Positions 1-7,887 of a stretch of 59,102 nucleotides of DNA are shown here, one piece after another. Position 1 is the first letter of the stretch, and each line of letters opens with the position of its first letter. The notes under the pieces are model-generated. The model ran no database searches, was not told where the DNA came from, and saw nothing but the letters and a program-made list of their open reading frames with translations. This stretch comes from DASZMX01 sp035551475 (GTDB taxonomy: Bacteria > Verrucomicrobiota > Verrucomicrobiia > Limisphaerales > Palsa-1400). The DNA lies in NCBI GenBank assembly GCA_035551475.1, contig DASZMX010000109.1, positions 1 to 59,102 on the forward strand, read 5' to 3'. The position numbers were made by a program, and so were the translations under genes.

Positions 1-67
1 TTCACGACCGGAAAGGATGGGCGTGACGGGGCTTCGTCGGGGCGCTATTTTTAGGTTCAACACTGCC

Positions 68-1492
68 ATGAAAAAATATCTGTCGTATCGAAACCTGCCG
101 GCGCTGGCGGGGTTGTGCACTTTGGAGGAGGCGGCGCGGCCCGGGTTGTCGGTGGAAGGGTGCGTCACGCGGCTTAAGCGTTATCATTATGCCTTTCGCC
201 GTTTGCATCAGATTTTTAATGCGCGGCTCATCGCGGAGCCGATTTACGAGCTGAAAATGGGATTCAGTTTGCACGCGCATTATTGCGCGGAACATGCGCA
301 GGCGCTTCGCACGCGGGTGGGCGAAATGCGCGAGCCGCCCCTGGGGCTCGACGTCGTGCCGGACAAACATTTGGAAATTTTATTTGACGAAATTTTGGCG
401 GCGCCCACCACGGAAGAGTTGGTCTCGGGCGTTTATGGCAAAGTTGTGCCGGCATTGCAAAAAAGCCTGCGGCGCCATATCGCCGACACCAACCGCCTGG
501 CGGATGCACCCTCGGTGCGCCTCTGCCGTTTTGCGCTGCTGGAGTTGGAGGACATGGAAAAATATGGCGCGGCGTGTCTCGCCAGCCTCGTCACGAGCGC
601 TCGCGTCCAGGACATCCGCGGGTGGCTGCAATTGCTCGACGATTGCCTCGCGGCCGCCGGCGGTCTCGACGGCGCGGAAAAGCCCTCCGGTCAAACGATC
701 GCGCGGCAGCATTCCATCCACCCGGCGTCGCTGGATAAAATTCCGCGGCGCGACGAGCGTTTTCCCGATCCTTACAATATGGGCGTCAACGCCGAGGTGT
801 TTCTCTACGATGAAACGATGCCCTCGGAGGCCAAGACGCTGATGATGTTTTACAAGCGGCTGCGCGAAATCGACGTCCCGGAAATGATGGCCAGCATCAT
901 CGCCGAGACTTCCGGCAAACCGTGGGCTTATTATCGCGACATGAGCCGCCAACTCTGGGACGAAGCTCGCCACGCCATGATGGGTGAGGTCGGATTCGTG
1001 CAGGCGGGCGTGGATTGGCCCAATCAGGTGATGATCAATTTCACCTGGTCGCTCGGCCTCAATACCCAACTGACGCCCAAGGAGCGCCACGGTGTGCTGT
1101 ATTTCATCGAGCAAGGTTTGATGCCCAAAAATGGGAAGCGCTACGAATGGGAAGTGGGTCTCAAATCGCACAATCCGCTTTCCGCCGTCTTCCAGGATTA
1201 CGATTGGGCGGATGAAGTTTTGCACGCGCGCATTGGGCGCGACTGGTATCTCAAGGAATTCAAGAATGCCAACGAGGGTGTGGAATATGGCGACAAATGC
1301 TGGTCGAAAGTCCTCGTCGGCTGGCGGCAGTGGCGCGATGAAGGCCTGACGCAGCATCGCAATTGGTGGCCGGATTGCTATCAGGCGGCGTGTCAAACAT
1401 GGGGTGTAACGCCCGACCCGCGCGTCCTGGGCTACAACACCACCTACGAGCAAGTCCGGGCCGACTTGAAGAATCTTTCCGCGTCCGCTTAG
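68..1492 (+). CDS. Ferritin-like domain protein, function unknown
   Basis: The product is 474 residues from the ATG at 68; an in-frame start at 17 would add 17 residues that do not look conserved. I do not recognise a named family, but the middle of the protein looks like a ferritin-like four-helix bundle: a helix with acidic residues is followed by a W-D-E-A-R-H stretch, with E299 and H302 in the ExxH arrangement that binds iron in ferritin-like proteins. The C-terminal 150 residues are rich in Trp and Tyr. There is no signal peptide or membrane segment, so it should be cytoplasmic. A 74-residue membrane protein starts 4 bp after its stop and is probably co-transcribed. A di-metal oxidase or hydroxylase role is possible but is inference only. 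Confidence 0.6.
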   Translation: MKKYLSYRNLPALAGLCTLEEAARPGLSVEGCVTRLKRYHYAFRRLHQIFNARLIAEPIYELKMGFSLHAHYCAEHAQALRTRVGEMREPPLGLDVVPDKHLEILFDEILAAPTTEELVSGVYGKVVPALQKSLRRHIADTNRLADAPSVRLCRFALLELEDMEKYGAACLASLVTSARVQDIRGWLQLLDDCLAAAGGLDGAEKPSGQTIARQHSIHPASLDKIPRRDERFPDPYNMGVNAEVFLYDETMPSEAKTLMMFYKRLREIDVPEMMASIIAETSGKPWAYYRDMSRQLWDEARHAMMGEVGFVQAGVDWPNQVMINFTWSLGLNTQLTPKERHGVLYFIEQGLMPKNGKRYEWEVGLKSHNPLSAVFQDYDWADEVLHARIGRDWYLKEFKNANEGVEYGDKCWSKVLVGWRQWRDEGLTQHRNWWPDCYQAACQTWGVTPDPRVLGYNTTYEQVRADLKNLSASA

Positions 1493-1496
1493 TCCG

Positions 1497-1721
1497 ATGC
1501 CTTTCAACCTTGATTCCGGAACCATTTTTGCCTCGATCCTGTGGGGCGGAATTGGCTCGGGATACTTTATCTACGGCTGGAAACAGCGACGCACCCCGGC
1601 GATTTATGGCGGCCTCGCGCTGATGGCGGTGTCGTATCTGATTGCTTCGCCGCTCTGGATGAGCGTTTCTTCCATCGCGCTCATGGTGGGGATATATTAC
1701 TGGTCGAAAAACTCCGATTAA
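1497..1721 (+). CDS. Small two-helix membrane protein
   Basis: This 74-residue protein starts at ATG 1497, four bases after the stop of the ferritin-like gene, which suggests one transcript. It is almost entirely hydrophobic. One segment lies around residues 8-26 (with a GxGSGYFIYGW stretch) and another around 36-68, separated by a short basic KQRR turn, so two or three membrane helices are likely. This arrangement is common in uncharacterised small verrucomicrobial membrane proteins that I know only as hypothetical. The stop codon overlaps that of the convergent ABC ATPase gene in a shared TTAA. No function can be assigned. Confidence 0.65.
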   Translation: MPFNLDSGTIFASILWGGIGSGYFIYGWKQRRTPAIYGGLALMAVSYLIASPLWMSVSSIALMVGIYYWSKNSD

Positions 1722-2500
1722 GACGCGACTAAACCGAGGCTGTAACGCCCCTGCCGCGCGCGCAAACGAAGCGGAGCCCCGAATGTTTCCGATAGGTTTC
1801 GCGAATTGAGAACCGTTTTTTTGATCCCTTGCGCCGCGACGCGTCCCGCGCGCAGCAGCAAAATGTGGCTGAAAACCGGCATGATTTCTTCGACATGATG
1901 CGTCACGAGCGCCAGAGCCGGAGCCGCGGCGCGGGCGCCGAGCGTTTGCAGAAAATTCAAAAACTGCTCGCGCGCCACCGGATCCAATCCGGCGCAAGGC
2001 TCATCCAGAATCAGCAAGGCGGGCTCTGCCATCAAGGCGCGGGCGATTAAAATGCGCTGCCGTTCGCCCTGAGAAAGATAAAGCCACGGACGTTGGGCCA
2101 ACGCCTCGCACCCCATGTTTTGCAGCAAGTCCAGCGCGCGTCGCCGATCCGCCGCGCGAATCCGGCCCCAGTAACCGATCATGGCGTAACGCCCGCCGAT
2201 CACGGTTTCCAGGCTCGGCTCTTCCTCGGGAATAAGCTGGCGCACCGCCGAACTCACCATGCCAATGCGCTGCCGCAATTCCCGCCAATCGCTGCGGCCG
2301 TAACGCTGGCCGAGGACGTCCACCTCGCCGGAGGTCGGTGTAAGATAGCCGGTGAGAGCGCTGAGCAAGGAAGTTTTGCCCGAACCGTTGGGGCCGAGAA
2401 TCACCCATTGCTCCCCCGGATGCACCGCCCAGGAAAGCCGATCCAAGATCAGCGTGCGGTCGCGGCGGATGGTCAGTTCGGAAACGGAAAGGATGGACAT
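1718..2500 (-). CDS. ABC transporter ATP-binding protein (ModF/YlmA-like)
   Basis: This 260-residue single ABC domain has all the standard motifs: Walker A GPNGSGKTS near residue 36, a signature LSQGERQR near 143, Walker B ALLILDEP near 162 with the catalytic Glu, and the switch His in ALVTHHVEE near 200. The spacing and the THHVEEI ending resemble the ModF/YlmA group of stand-alone ATPases, in which ATPase and permease are not adjacent. No permease or binding protein lies next to it. A 50-residue membrane protein ends 6 bp upstream on the same strand and may be part of the same unit. The substrate cannot be read from the sequence. Confidence 0.85.
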   Translation of the reverse strand: MSILSVSELTIRRDRTLILDRLSWAVHPGEQWVILGPNGSGKTSLLSALTGYLTPTSGEVDVLGQRYGRSDWRELRQRIGMVSSAVRQLIPEEEPSLETVIGGRYAMIGYWGRIRAADRRRALDLLQNMGCEALAQRPWLYLSQGERQRILIARALMAEPALLILDEPCAGLDPVAREQFLNFLQTLGARAAAPALALVTHHVEEIMPVFSHILLLRAGRVAAQGIKKTVLNSRNLSETFGAPLRLRARQGRYSLGLVAS

Positions 2501-2506
2501 GCCGCC

Positions 2507-2659
2507 CTATTTATAAATGAGATAGACCACCCAAGCCAGCAATCCAGAAAGGAGAATGCCAACGATGATGGAAATACGAATATTGCGCCAATACCTCTGG
2601 CGCGCTCCTCGTCCCATCCCGGGCAGCAAATAGTAGAAATCTTTTCCCTTTTTACTCAC
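2507..2659 (-). CDS. Small single-pass membrane protein, 50 aa
   Basis: Reading the minus strand from a GTG at 2659 gives 50 residues: a basic N-terminal half (SKKGKDFYYLLPG then GRGARQRYWR) followed by one strongly hydrophobic helix (IIVGILLSGLLAWVVYLIY) and a final Lys. An internal ATG (residue 15, base 2617) would give 36 residues. The clear positive-inside, single-helix design and the 6-bp distance to the downstream ABC ATPase gene support a real gene. It could be a small accessory subunit of that ATPase, or an unrelated protein. The ribosome binding site is poor, and the start is the least certain part. Confidence 0.55.
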   Translation of the reverse strand: MSKKGKDFYYLLPGMGRGARQRYWRNIRISIIVGILLSGLLAWVVYLIYK

Positions 2660-2707
2660 TCAGTCACCGATTACAACATCCTTTGGCAATCCGTGCACAA
2701 TTCATTT

Positions 2708-3487
2708 GTGAAGAAAAACTCATCTTTAGGCAAGCGTTTCGTGGTTTTTTTCGGCGCTTTATGGCTCGCCAGCGCCATCGGCCAGGCGCAGGAACCCGTT
2801 TTCGGCGTTGACCTTCTGAGCATGTCGCGCCAAGCCGTCCTAATGGTTTGTGACAACTGGATGTCAACCAACGGCTGGTTGCAACGCTTCAATCTTGAGG
2901 AACAATCCTGGAAAGCCGCCGGTCCCGCTGTCCGCGTTAGCCTTGGCCGGAATGGCCTTGGCTGGGGTCGCGGCCTTAGCGCCGCGCCGCAGACCGGCCC
3001 GCAAAAAAAAGAGGGCGACGGACGCAGTCCGGCAGGGATCTTTCCCCTGCCCTATGCGTTTGGCAAAGCGCCCGTGGACGCCATGAAAGGCATTCGGATT
3101 CCCTACGCGCAAATCACCTCCGGCCTGGAATGCGTCGATGACACCAATTCCTCCCATTACAATTCCATTGTGGACCGCACGAATGCCGTCGTTGACTGGA
3201 AAAGTTCGGAACACATGGCCGCGATGACAGAATACCAGCTTGGCGTCGTCGTGGGTCACAACCTTCCCGCGCAACCGGGCGCAGGTTCGTGCATCTTTTT
3301 GCATGTTTGGGGCGCGCCGGGCAAAACAACCAGCGGCTGCACCGCCATGACGTTGGGAGATATGGAAGCGCTCGTGGTCTGGCTGGATCGCAGCGCCAAT
3401 CCGCTGCTGGTCCAATTGCCGCAAGCGGAATACGCGAGATTGAAACAGTCCTGGCGCCTGCCTGAACTGTCCACCAACGCCCCGTGA
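2708..3487 (+). CDS. L,D-transpeptidase (YkuD family), exported
   Basis: The open frame runs far upstream, but the plausible start is GTG 2708. It gives 259 residues beginning with a signal peptide (basic KKNSSLGKR, then a hydrophobic stretch to A-Q-A around residue 27). The C-terminal part carries the YkuD-type catalytic region: H199 in IFLHVWG and the nucleophile C211 in TSGCTAM, followed by a helix. These enzymes make 3-3 cross-links or attach proteins in peptidoglycan, in the periplasm. The variant here (SGCTAM rather than HGC) is the one seen in longer ErfK/YbiS-like proteins that lack the LysM domain. The stop overlaps the GTG start of the permease gene (GTGA at 3484-3487). Confidence 0.8.
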   Translation: MKKNSSLGKRFVVFFGALWLASAIGQAQEPVFGVDLLSMSRQAVLMVCDNWMSTNGWLQRFNLEEQSWKAAGPAVRVSLGRNGLGWGRGLSAAPQTGPQKKEGDGRSPAGIFPLPYAFGKAPVDAMKGIRIPYAQITSGLECVDDTNSSHYNSIVDRTNAVVDWKSSEHMAAMTEYQLGVVVGHNLPAQPGAGSCIFLHVWGAPGKTTSGCTAMTLGDMEALVVWLDRSANPLLVQLPQAEYARLKQSWRLPELSTNAP

Positions 3488-4881
3488 ACCGAACCGAACT
3501 CGTCCGCGGCCTGAATCTTGGCGCCACCACGGCGCTCGTCGTGGGCACGATCATCGGCACGGGCGTCTTTCTAAAAACGGCGAAAATGGCGCAAGTGGTC
3601 GGCACGCCTGAGCTGGTATTGCTGGCCTGGCTGGCGGCGGGATTGCTTTCGCTCGCCGGCGCCCTGAGCTACGCGGAACTCGGCGCGATGCTGCCCAGCG
3701 CCGGCGGCGAATACGTTTATTTGCGAGCCGCTTATGGAGACTGGCCGGCGTTTGCCTTCGGCTGGATGCGGCTGGTGGTCGGCTCCAGCGGATCGATTGC
3801 CAGTTTTGGGGTGGCGTTCGCGACGTTTCTCTCGAGCCTGTGTCATCTCGACGCGGTTTGGGCCACGCACACGTTCTCGTTTCTGGGGCAGACCATCGTG
3901 TGGAAATTTGGCAGCCAGCAAATTGTCGCCGTCGCCACCATTCTCGCTTTCGTGGGGCTGAATTGCTTTCGCGTCACGTTCGGAGGTTTGGTGCAATCGA
4001 TCCTGACTTGGGCAAAGGTTCTGGGCATCGGAATAATTATTGTCGGCGTGTTTTTCTTCGCTCCCACCGGCTCATGGGAACACCTGCGCGCGCCCACGGG
4101 CGCGGTGGCGGGCGGTCTGTCGGCTTTTGGCGCGGCCATGCTTTCGGCGTTGTGGGCGTATGACGGCTGGAACAATATGCCCATGGCCGCCGGGGAAGTA
4201 AGCAATCCGGGTCGCAATATTCCGCGCGCTCTGATTTTTGGGATGGCGGTGGTGCTATTGGTATATGGGCTGGTCAACCTGGCGTATTGTTACACGCTGC
4301 CCATCGGCGAAATCGCTTCCGCCAGCTCCACCTTGCACGGGTCAGCGCTCCCAGTGGCAGCCAAGGCAGCCTCCGCTTTTGCGCCTCAATATGGCGTCAA
4401 GCTGGTGGCCGTCGCCGCGTTGCTCTCGACGATTGGCGTGCTAAATGGCTCGATCCTCACGGGGGCGCGCATTCCTTACGCCATGGCGCGCGACGGATTG
4501 TTTTTTGCCCGGTTCGCCCGGCTCAACGAAAAATCCGCCGCGCCGGTCGCCGCCATTCTTTTCACCGGAATGTGGTCCAGCGTGCTGGCGTTGTCGGCTA
4601 CGTTTGATCAACTGACGGATTCCGTGATTTTTGCCGGCATGATTTTTTATGGGGCCACCACGGCGGCGGTGTTTGTCTTGCGCCGCAAAATGCCCAATGC
4701 GCCGCGTCCCTACAAAACCCTCGGCTATCCGATGGTTCCCGCGCTTTTCATTGTCGTGGCAGTGTGGTTGTTATTTAACACGTTGAAGACCAACGCGGTG
4801 GAATCGGTGGCGGGCCTGATCCTGATTGCTGCAGGATGGCCCGTGTATTTGGTTTTTCGTCGTGGGTTGGTTAACCGGTGA
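3484..4881 (+). CDS. APC-family amino acid permease
   Basis: This 465-residue protein has about twelve hydrophobic segments and no signal peptide. The first helix has the GTIIGTGVF motif (residues 22-30), the substrate-carboxylate binding loop of the amino acid-polyamine-organocation family. The sequence is closest in style to the SteT/YfnA/LAT-like exchangers. It should import or exchange amino acids across the inner membrane; the substrate is not readable. It starts with GTG overlapping the stop of the L,D-transpeptidase gene, so translation of the two is coupled. One possible reason for the pairing is recycling of peptidoglycan-derived amino acids, but that is inference. Confidence 0.88.
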   Translation: MNRTELVRGLNLGATTALVVGTIIGTGVFLKTAKMAQVVGTPELVLLAWLAAGLLSLAGALSYAELGAMLPSAGGEYVYLRAAYGDWPAFAFGWMRLVVGSSGSIASFGVAFATFLSSLCHLDAVWATHTFSFLGQTIVWKFGSQQIVAVATILAFVGLNCFRVTFGGLVQSILTWAKVLGIGIIIVGVFFFAPTGSWEHLRAPTGAVAGGLSAFGAAMLSALWAYDGWNNMPMAAGEVSNPGRNIPRALIFGMAVVLLVYGLVNLAYCYTLPIGEIASASSTLHGSALPVAAKAASAFAPQYGVKLVAVAALLSTIGVLNGSILTGARIPYAMARDGLFFARFARLNEKSAAPVAAILFTGMWSSVLALSATFDQLTDSVIFAGMIFYGATTAAVFVLRRKMPNAPRPYKTLGYPMVPALFIVVAVWLLFNTLKTNAVESVAGLILIAAGWPVYLVFRRGLVNR

Positions 4882-5029
4882 CAAATCCCCGCGGCAGCAC
4901 CCGAATCGCCAGCTTGGGGCCCGTCTCGAATTTCGCGAGAGGAACGGGAAAAAGTTCTCCGTCTTTATGGGATTGTGCGTGTTTCGATTTCCGCGCCGCC
5001 GACTCCGTTTTTAAGATGTCATGTTTCAT
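4871..5029 (-). CDS. Small hypothetical protein, 52 aa
   Basis: The minus strand from ATG 5029 encodes 52 residues: a polar, Lys/His-rich N-terminus followed by a more ordered C-terminal half (ELFPVPLAKFETGPKLAIRV...). A purine-rich AAGGGAAG lies directly upstream with a 3-base gap to the ATG, a usable although close ribosome binding site. The gene overlaps the 3' end of the permease gene by 11 bp on the opposite strand. No known family, signal peptide or membrane helix is apparent. It is supported by composition, ribosome binding site and position only, so a chance frame remains possible. Confidence 0.4.
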   Translation of the reverse strand: MKHDILKTESAARKSKHAQSHKDGELFPVPLAKFETGPKLAIRVLPRGFVTG

Positions 5030-5268
5030 AGTCTTCCCTTATTGCCCTCAAACTAGCCGTTCGCTCTCCCGGCCACAATGAGGCGCGCGCCGCTTTGCGA
5101 CCGCGTAATAATAAGGTCGGCCTGTCATGGTAAAACTTTAGGAATCCGGCGGGTCTCCCTAAAGTCCATACTGGCAAATCTCCGATGCTTTGCTATTGTA
5201 AGCGAGTAACGAAGACAGCCCCCGCAAACGGCCTGTCCTTTGTGCGTTTAAATGTTCGAAAGAATTAA
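5030..5268. other. Divergent intergenic region upstream of prc
   Basis: These 239 bases separate the small minus-strand frame from the protease gene. The region is more AT-rich than its surroundings and should hold the promoters of both. I see no near-consensus -35/-10 pair. The main structure is the 31-bp inverted repeat listed separately. The stretch directly before the protease ATG (GAAAGAATTAA) is purine-rich and may serve as a weak ribosome binding site. Confidence 0.4.
5135..5165. promoter_or_regulatory. Inverted repeat, possible operator
   Basis: Perfect 8-base arms ACTTTAGG (5135-5142) and CCTAAAGT (5158-5165) are separated by 15 bases. Centre-to-centre distance is 23 bases, roughly two helical turns, which suits a dimeric regulator; as RNA it would form only a loose hairpin. 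It lies about 100 bp upstream of the protease ATG. The binding protein is unknown. Confidence 0.35.
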
Positions 5269-7887
5269 ATGAGACTTTCTTTATTTCCGGCGGCGTGGCG
5301 TTTGACTCTTTCCCTGTTGGCGCTGCCCTTCGCCGCCGCTTCCGTTTTCGCCGATTCCACCCCCGCTGCCGCTCCTGTCACCGACGCAACCATTGGTTCG
5401 ACGGACAGCACCTACGCCAACATCGCGTGGGTCACGGCGGAAATGCTCCAGTCGTGGCATTATTCCCGGCATCCCTTTGACGCCGAAATTTCCAGCAAAT
5501 TTTACGATCGTTACCTGGATTCACTTGACTACTTTCACCTCTACTTTTTGCAATCGGACGTGCAGGAGTTCGAAACGTATCGCACCAACCTCTCCGACCT
5601 GACGCGCAAGAAGCACGAGCTCACGCCGTGCTGGTCGATTTTTTCGCGCTTCATGGCCCGCGCCAATGCGCGCGTTGCGTATGTCACTAATTTTTTAACC
5701 ACGGAGAAAATGGAATTCAACGGCCATGACCGTTTTGTGCCTGATCGCCACCTGCTCCCTTACCCCAAGGACGAAGCAGAGGAGCGCGAATTCTGGCGCC
5801 AAGCCGCCCGCACGGAATTTCTCGACGAGAAACTGAAATCGCCCGACGTCAAGTATGAAGGCAAGCTCAAGGACGCGACCGCCGCCGCGCCTGACGTGCT
5901 GCTGGCCCGCGATAAAGCGCATCCCCTCACCTTCAGTTTTCTGCCGGCGAAATTCTATGGCAAAGACGGCCATGAAATCGCCACGGTCGCCATTTCCGCC
6001 GACCAATCCAATGCCGTCGTGCATTTGGATTGGACCTTGAATCGCGAGAAGAAGACCACCAACACCATTTTCTCCGAGGCCGGCGAAGAGCTGGGAACGG
6101 TGGCCACGCACTTCGTTGCCAGCTCGCATACGAACGCCGCCGAGGAGGCCGCCACCAATCGCGTTTACGAAACAAATCTCGCCGTCATCATCCAGCTCAA
6201 CCAAAAAGACGTTCCCGAAGTGGTCAAAACGCTCACGACGCATTACGTCCAGATGCTCAAGAATTACAAGGAGCTGGACAACGATCGCGTGTTTGAAATT
6301 TACATGAATTCGCTGGCCCACGCCTACGACCCGCACTCCGATTACATGGGGCATATGCAGGCGGAGGATTTCAGCATCCAGATGAAGCTCTCCCTGACGG
6401 GCATCGGCGCGGTGCTGGGCTCCGAGGATGGTTATTGCAAGATCACCGATCTCAAGGACGGCCCTGCCATGCGCAGCGGCAAAATCAAACCAAATGACCG
6501 GATTGTCGCCGTCGCCCAATCCAACGCCGAGCCCATCAATGTCGTTGGCATGCCGCTGGGCAAAGTGGTGCAAATGATTCGCGGCCCCAAGGGCACCAAA
6601 GTCACTCTGACCATGATTCCTTCCGATGCCGCAGATAGCTCCGCGCGCAAGACAGTTTCTCTGGTTCGTGAAGAAATCAAACTTGAAGACCAGGCCGCCA
6701 AGGCCCGCCTCTACGAAACCAAGTCGCCCCAAGGCAAACCGGAAAAGCTCGGGGTGATCGATTTATCCTCGTTTTATGCGAACCCGGATGCCGAAGCGGA
6801 AAAGGCCGGCTCCAAGACGACCAGCATCGACGTCGCCCGGCTTATCAAACGCCTGAAGCAGGAGCATGTGGACGGCTTGGTCCTCGATCTGCGCCGCAAC
6901 GGCGGCGGCTACCTGGAGGAAGCCATCAAGCTCACGGGACTTTTCATCGCCAAAGGGCCGGTCGTGCAAACGAAGGATTTTAACGGTGAGACCACGATTG
7001 ATTCCGATCCTGATCCCTCGGTGCTTTACGATGGGCCCCTCATTGTCCTGACCAGCCGCCTCAGCGCTTCCGCCTCGGAAATCCTCGCGGGCGCCTTGCA
7101 GGATTATGGCCGCGCCGTGATGGTCGGCGATAAAACCACCTTTGGCAAAGGCACCGTGCAAACAATCCAACCGCTCGGCCCCCTGCTGGAAGCGCAGCGC
7201 CTCCACGCTTCGTTCGATCCGGGCGAGTTGAAGGTCACCATCAAGAAGTTTTACCGCGCGGGCGGCGCCTCCACCCAGCTCAAAGGCGTGGTTTCAGATG
7301 TCGAACTTCCCTCGTACTGGAGCTATGCCGACGTCGGCGAAAGTTCCCTGCCCAACGCCATGCCGTGGGATGAAGTGACCACCGCGGATTTCGATGATTT
7401 GAACCGCGTCAAACCGTACTTGGGCGAATTGCAGAGCCGCTCCCGCCAACGCGTCGAGGCCGATCCTGAATTTGACCTCATTCGCGACCGCATTGACCGC
7501 TACAAAAAGGACATGGCCGACAAGAGCGTTTCGCTGAATGAAAAGGAACGCGTGGCCGAGCAGAAGAAAATGGTGGAACGCAACGACCAGCTCAAAGCCC
7601 TGATCGCCGCCCACAAAGCCGCTCCGCAAAAAGTTTACGAGATCACACTCAAAAATGTGGACTCCCCGGGACTCTCCGCGCCGGTGGTCAAAACCAACTC
7701 CGTCGCGCTCAAAGAAGCGCACGATGAGGAATTCGACATTGACGACGAACTCTCGGCCCACGAAGCCGCCGGCGACATCGATCCTGCGCTGGAAGAAACC
7801 AAGCGCATCCTCATGGATTACATCGACCTCCGCGCCAAGGCTCCCGGCATCACCAAAGCCGACGCCACCGCCGCCTCCAATAATTAA
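5269..7887 (+). CDS. prc: Tail-specific (carboxy-terminal processing) protease
   Basis: This is an 872-residue S41 protease with an N-terminal signal peptide (hydrophobic core about residues 8-27, A-A-S-V-F-A-D). The long N-terminal region precedes a PDZ domain (about 370-455) and the S41 core (about 490-680) with LDLRRNGGG. The catalytic set aligned to E. coli Tsp is Ser601 in SASASE, Asp612 in QDYGRA and Lys627 in FGKGTV. The last 200 residues form the helical C-terminal domain of the Prc type, which is longer than in CtpA. It acts in the periplasm, trimming or degrading proteins with apolar C-termini, often cell-wall enzymes. Its stop shares TTAA with the convergent fmt gene. Confidence 0.93.
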   Translation: MRLSLFPAAWRLTLSLLALPFAAASVFADSTPAAAPVTDATIGSTDSTYANIAWVTAEMLQSWHYSRHPFDAEISSKFYDRYLDSLDYFHLYFLQSDVQEFETYRTNLSDLTRKKHELTPCWSIFSRFMARANARVAYVTNFLTTEKMEFNGHDRFVPDRHLLPYPKDEAEEREFWRQAARTEFLDEKLKSPDVKYEGKLKDATAAAPDVLLARDKAHPLTFSFLPAKFYGKDGHEIATVAISADQSNAVVHLDWTLNREKKTTNTIFSEAGEELGTVATHFVASSHTNAAEEAATNRVYETNLAVIIQLNQKDVPEVVKTLTTHYVQMLKNYKELDNDRVFEIYMNSLAHAYDPHSDYMGHMQAEDFSIQMKLSLTGIGAVLGSEDGYCKITDLKDGPAMRSGKIKPNDRIVAVAQSNAEPINVVGMPLGKVVQMIRGPKGTKVTLTMIPSDAADSSARKTVSLVREEIKLEDQAAKARLYETKSPQGKPEKLGVIDLSSFYANPDAEAEKAGSKTTSIDVARLIKRLKQEHVDGLVLDLRRNGGGYLEEAIKLTGLFIAKGPVVQTKDFNGETTIDSDPDPSVLYDGPLIVLTSRLSASASEILAGALQDYGRAVMVGDKTTFGKGTVQTIQPLGPLLEAQRLHASFDPGELKVTIKKFYRAGGASTQLKGVVSDVELPSYWSYADVGESSLPNAMPWDEVTTADFDDLNRVKPYLGELQSRSRQRVEADPEFDLIRDRIDRYKKDMADKSVSLNEKERVAEQKKMVERNDQLKALIAAHKAAPQKVYEITLKNVDSPGLSAPVVKTNSVALKEAHDEEFDIDDELSAHEAAGDIDPALEETKRILMDYIDLRAKAPGITKADATAASNN

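Noticed and set aside
380..1525. 381-codon minus-strand frame opposite the ferritin-like gene
   Set aside because: Shadow frame; the plus-strand protein has the ExxH motif and a regular start, and the minus frame has no domain.
2093..2707. N-terminal extension of the L,D-transpeptidase frame
   Set aside because: It is antisense to the ABC ATPase gene and the signal peptide begins only at 2708.
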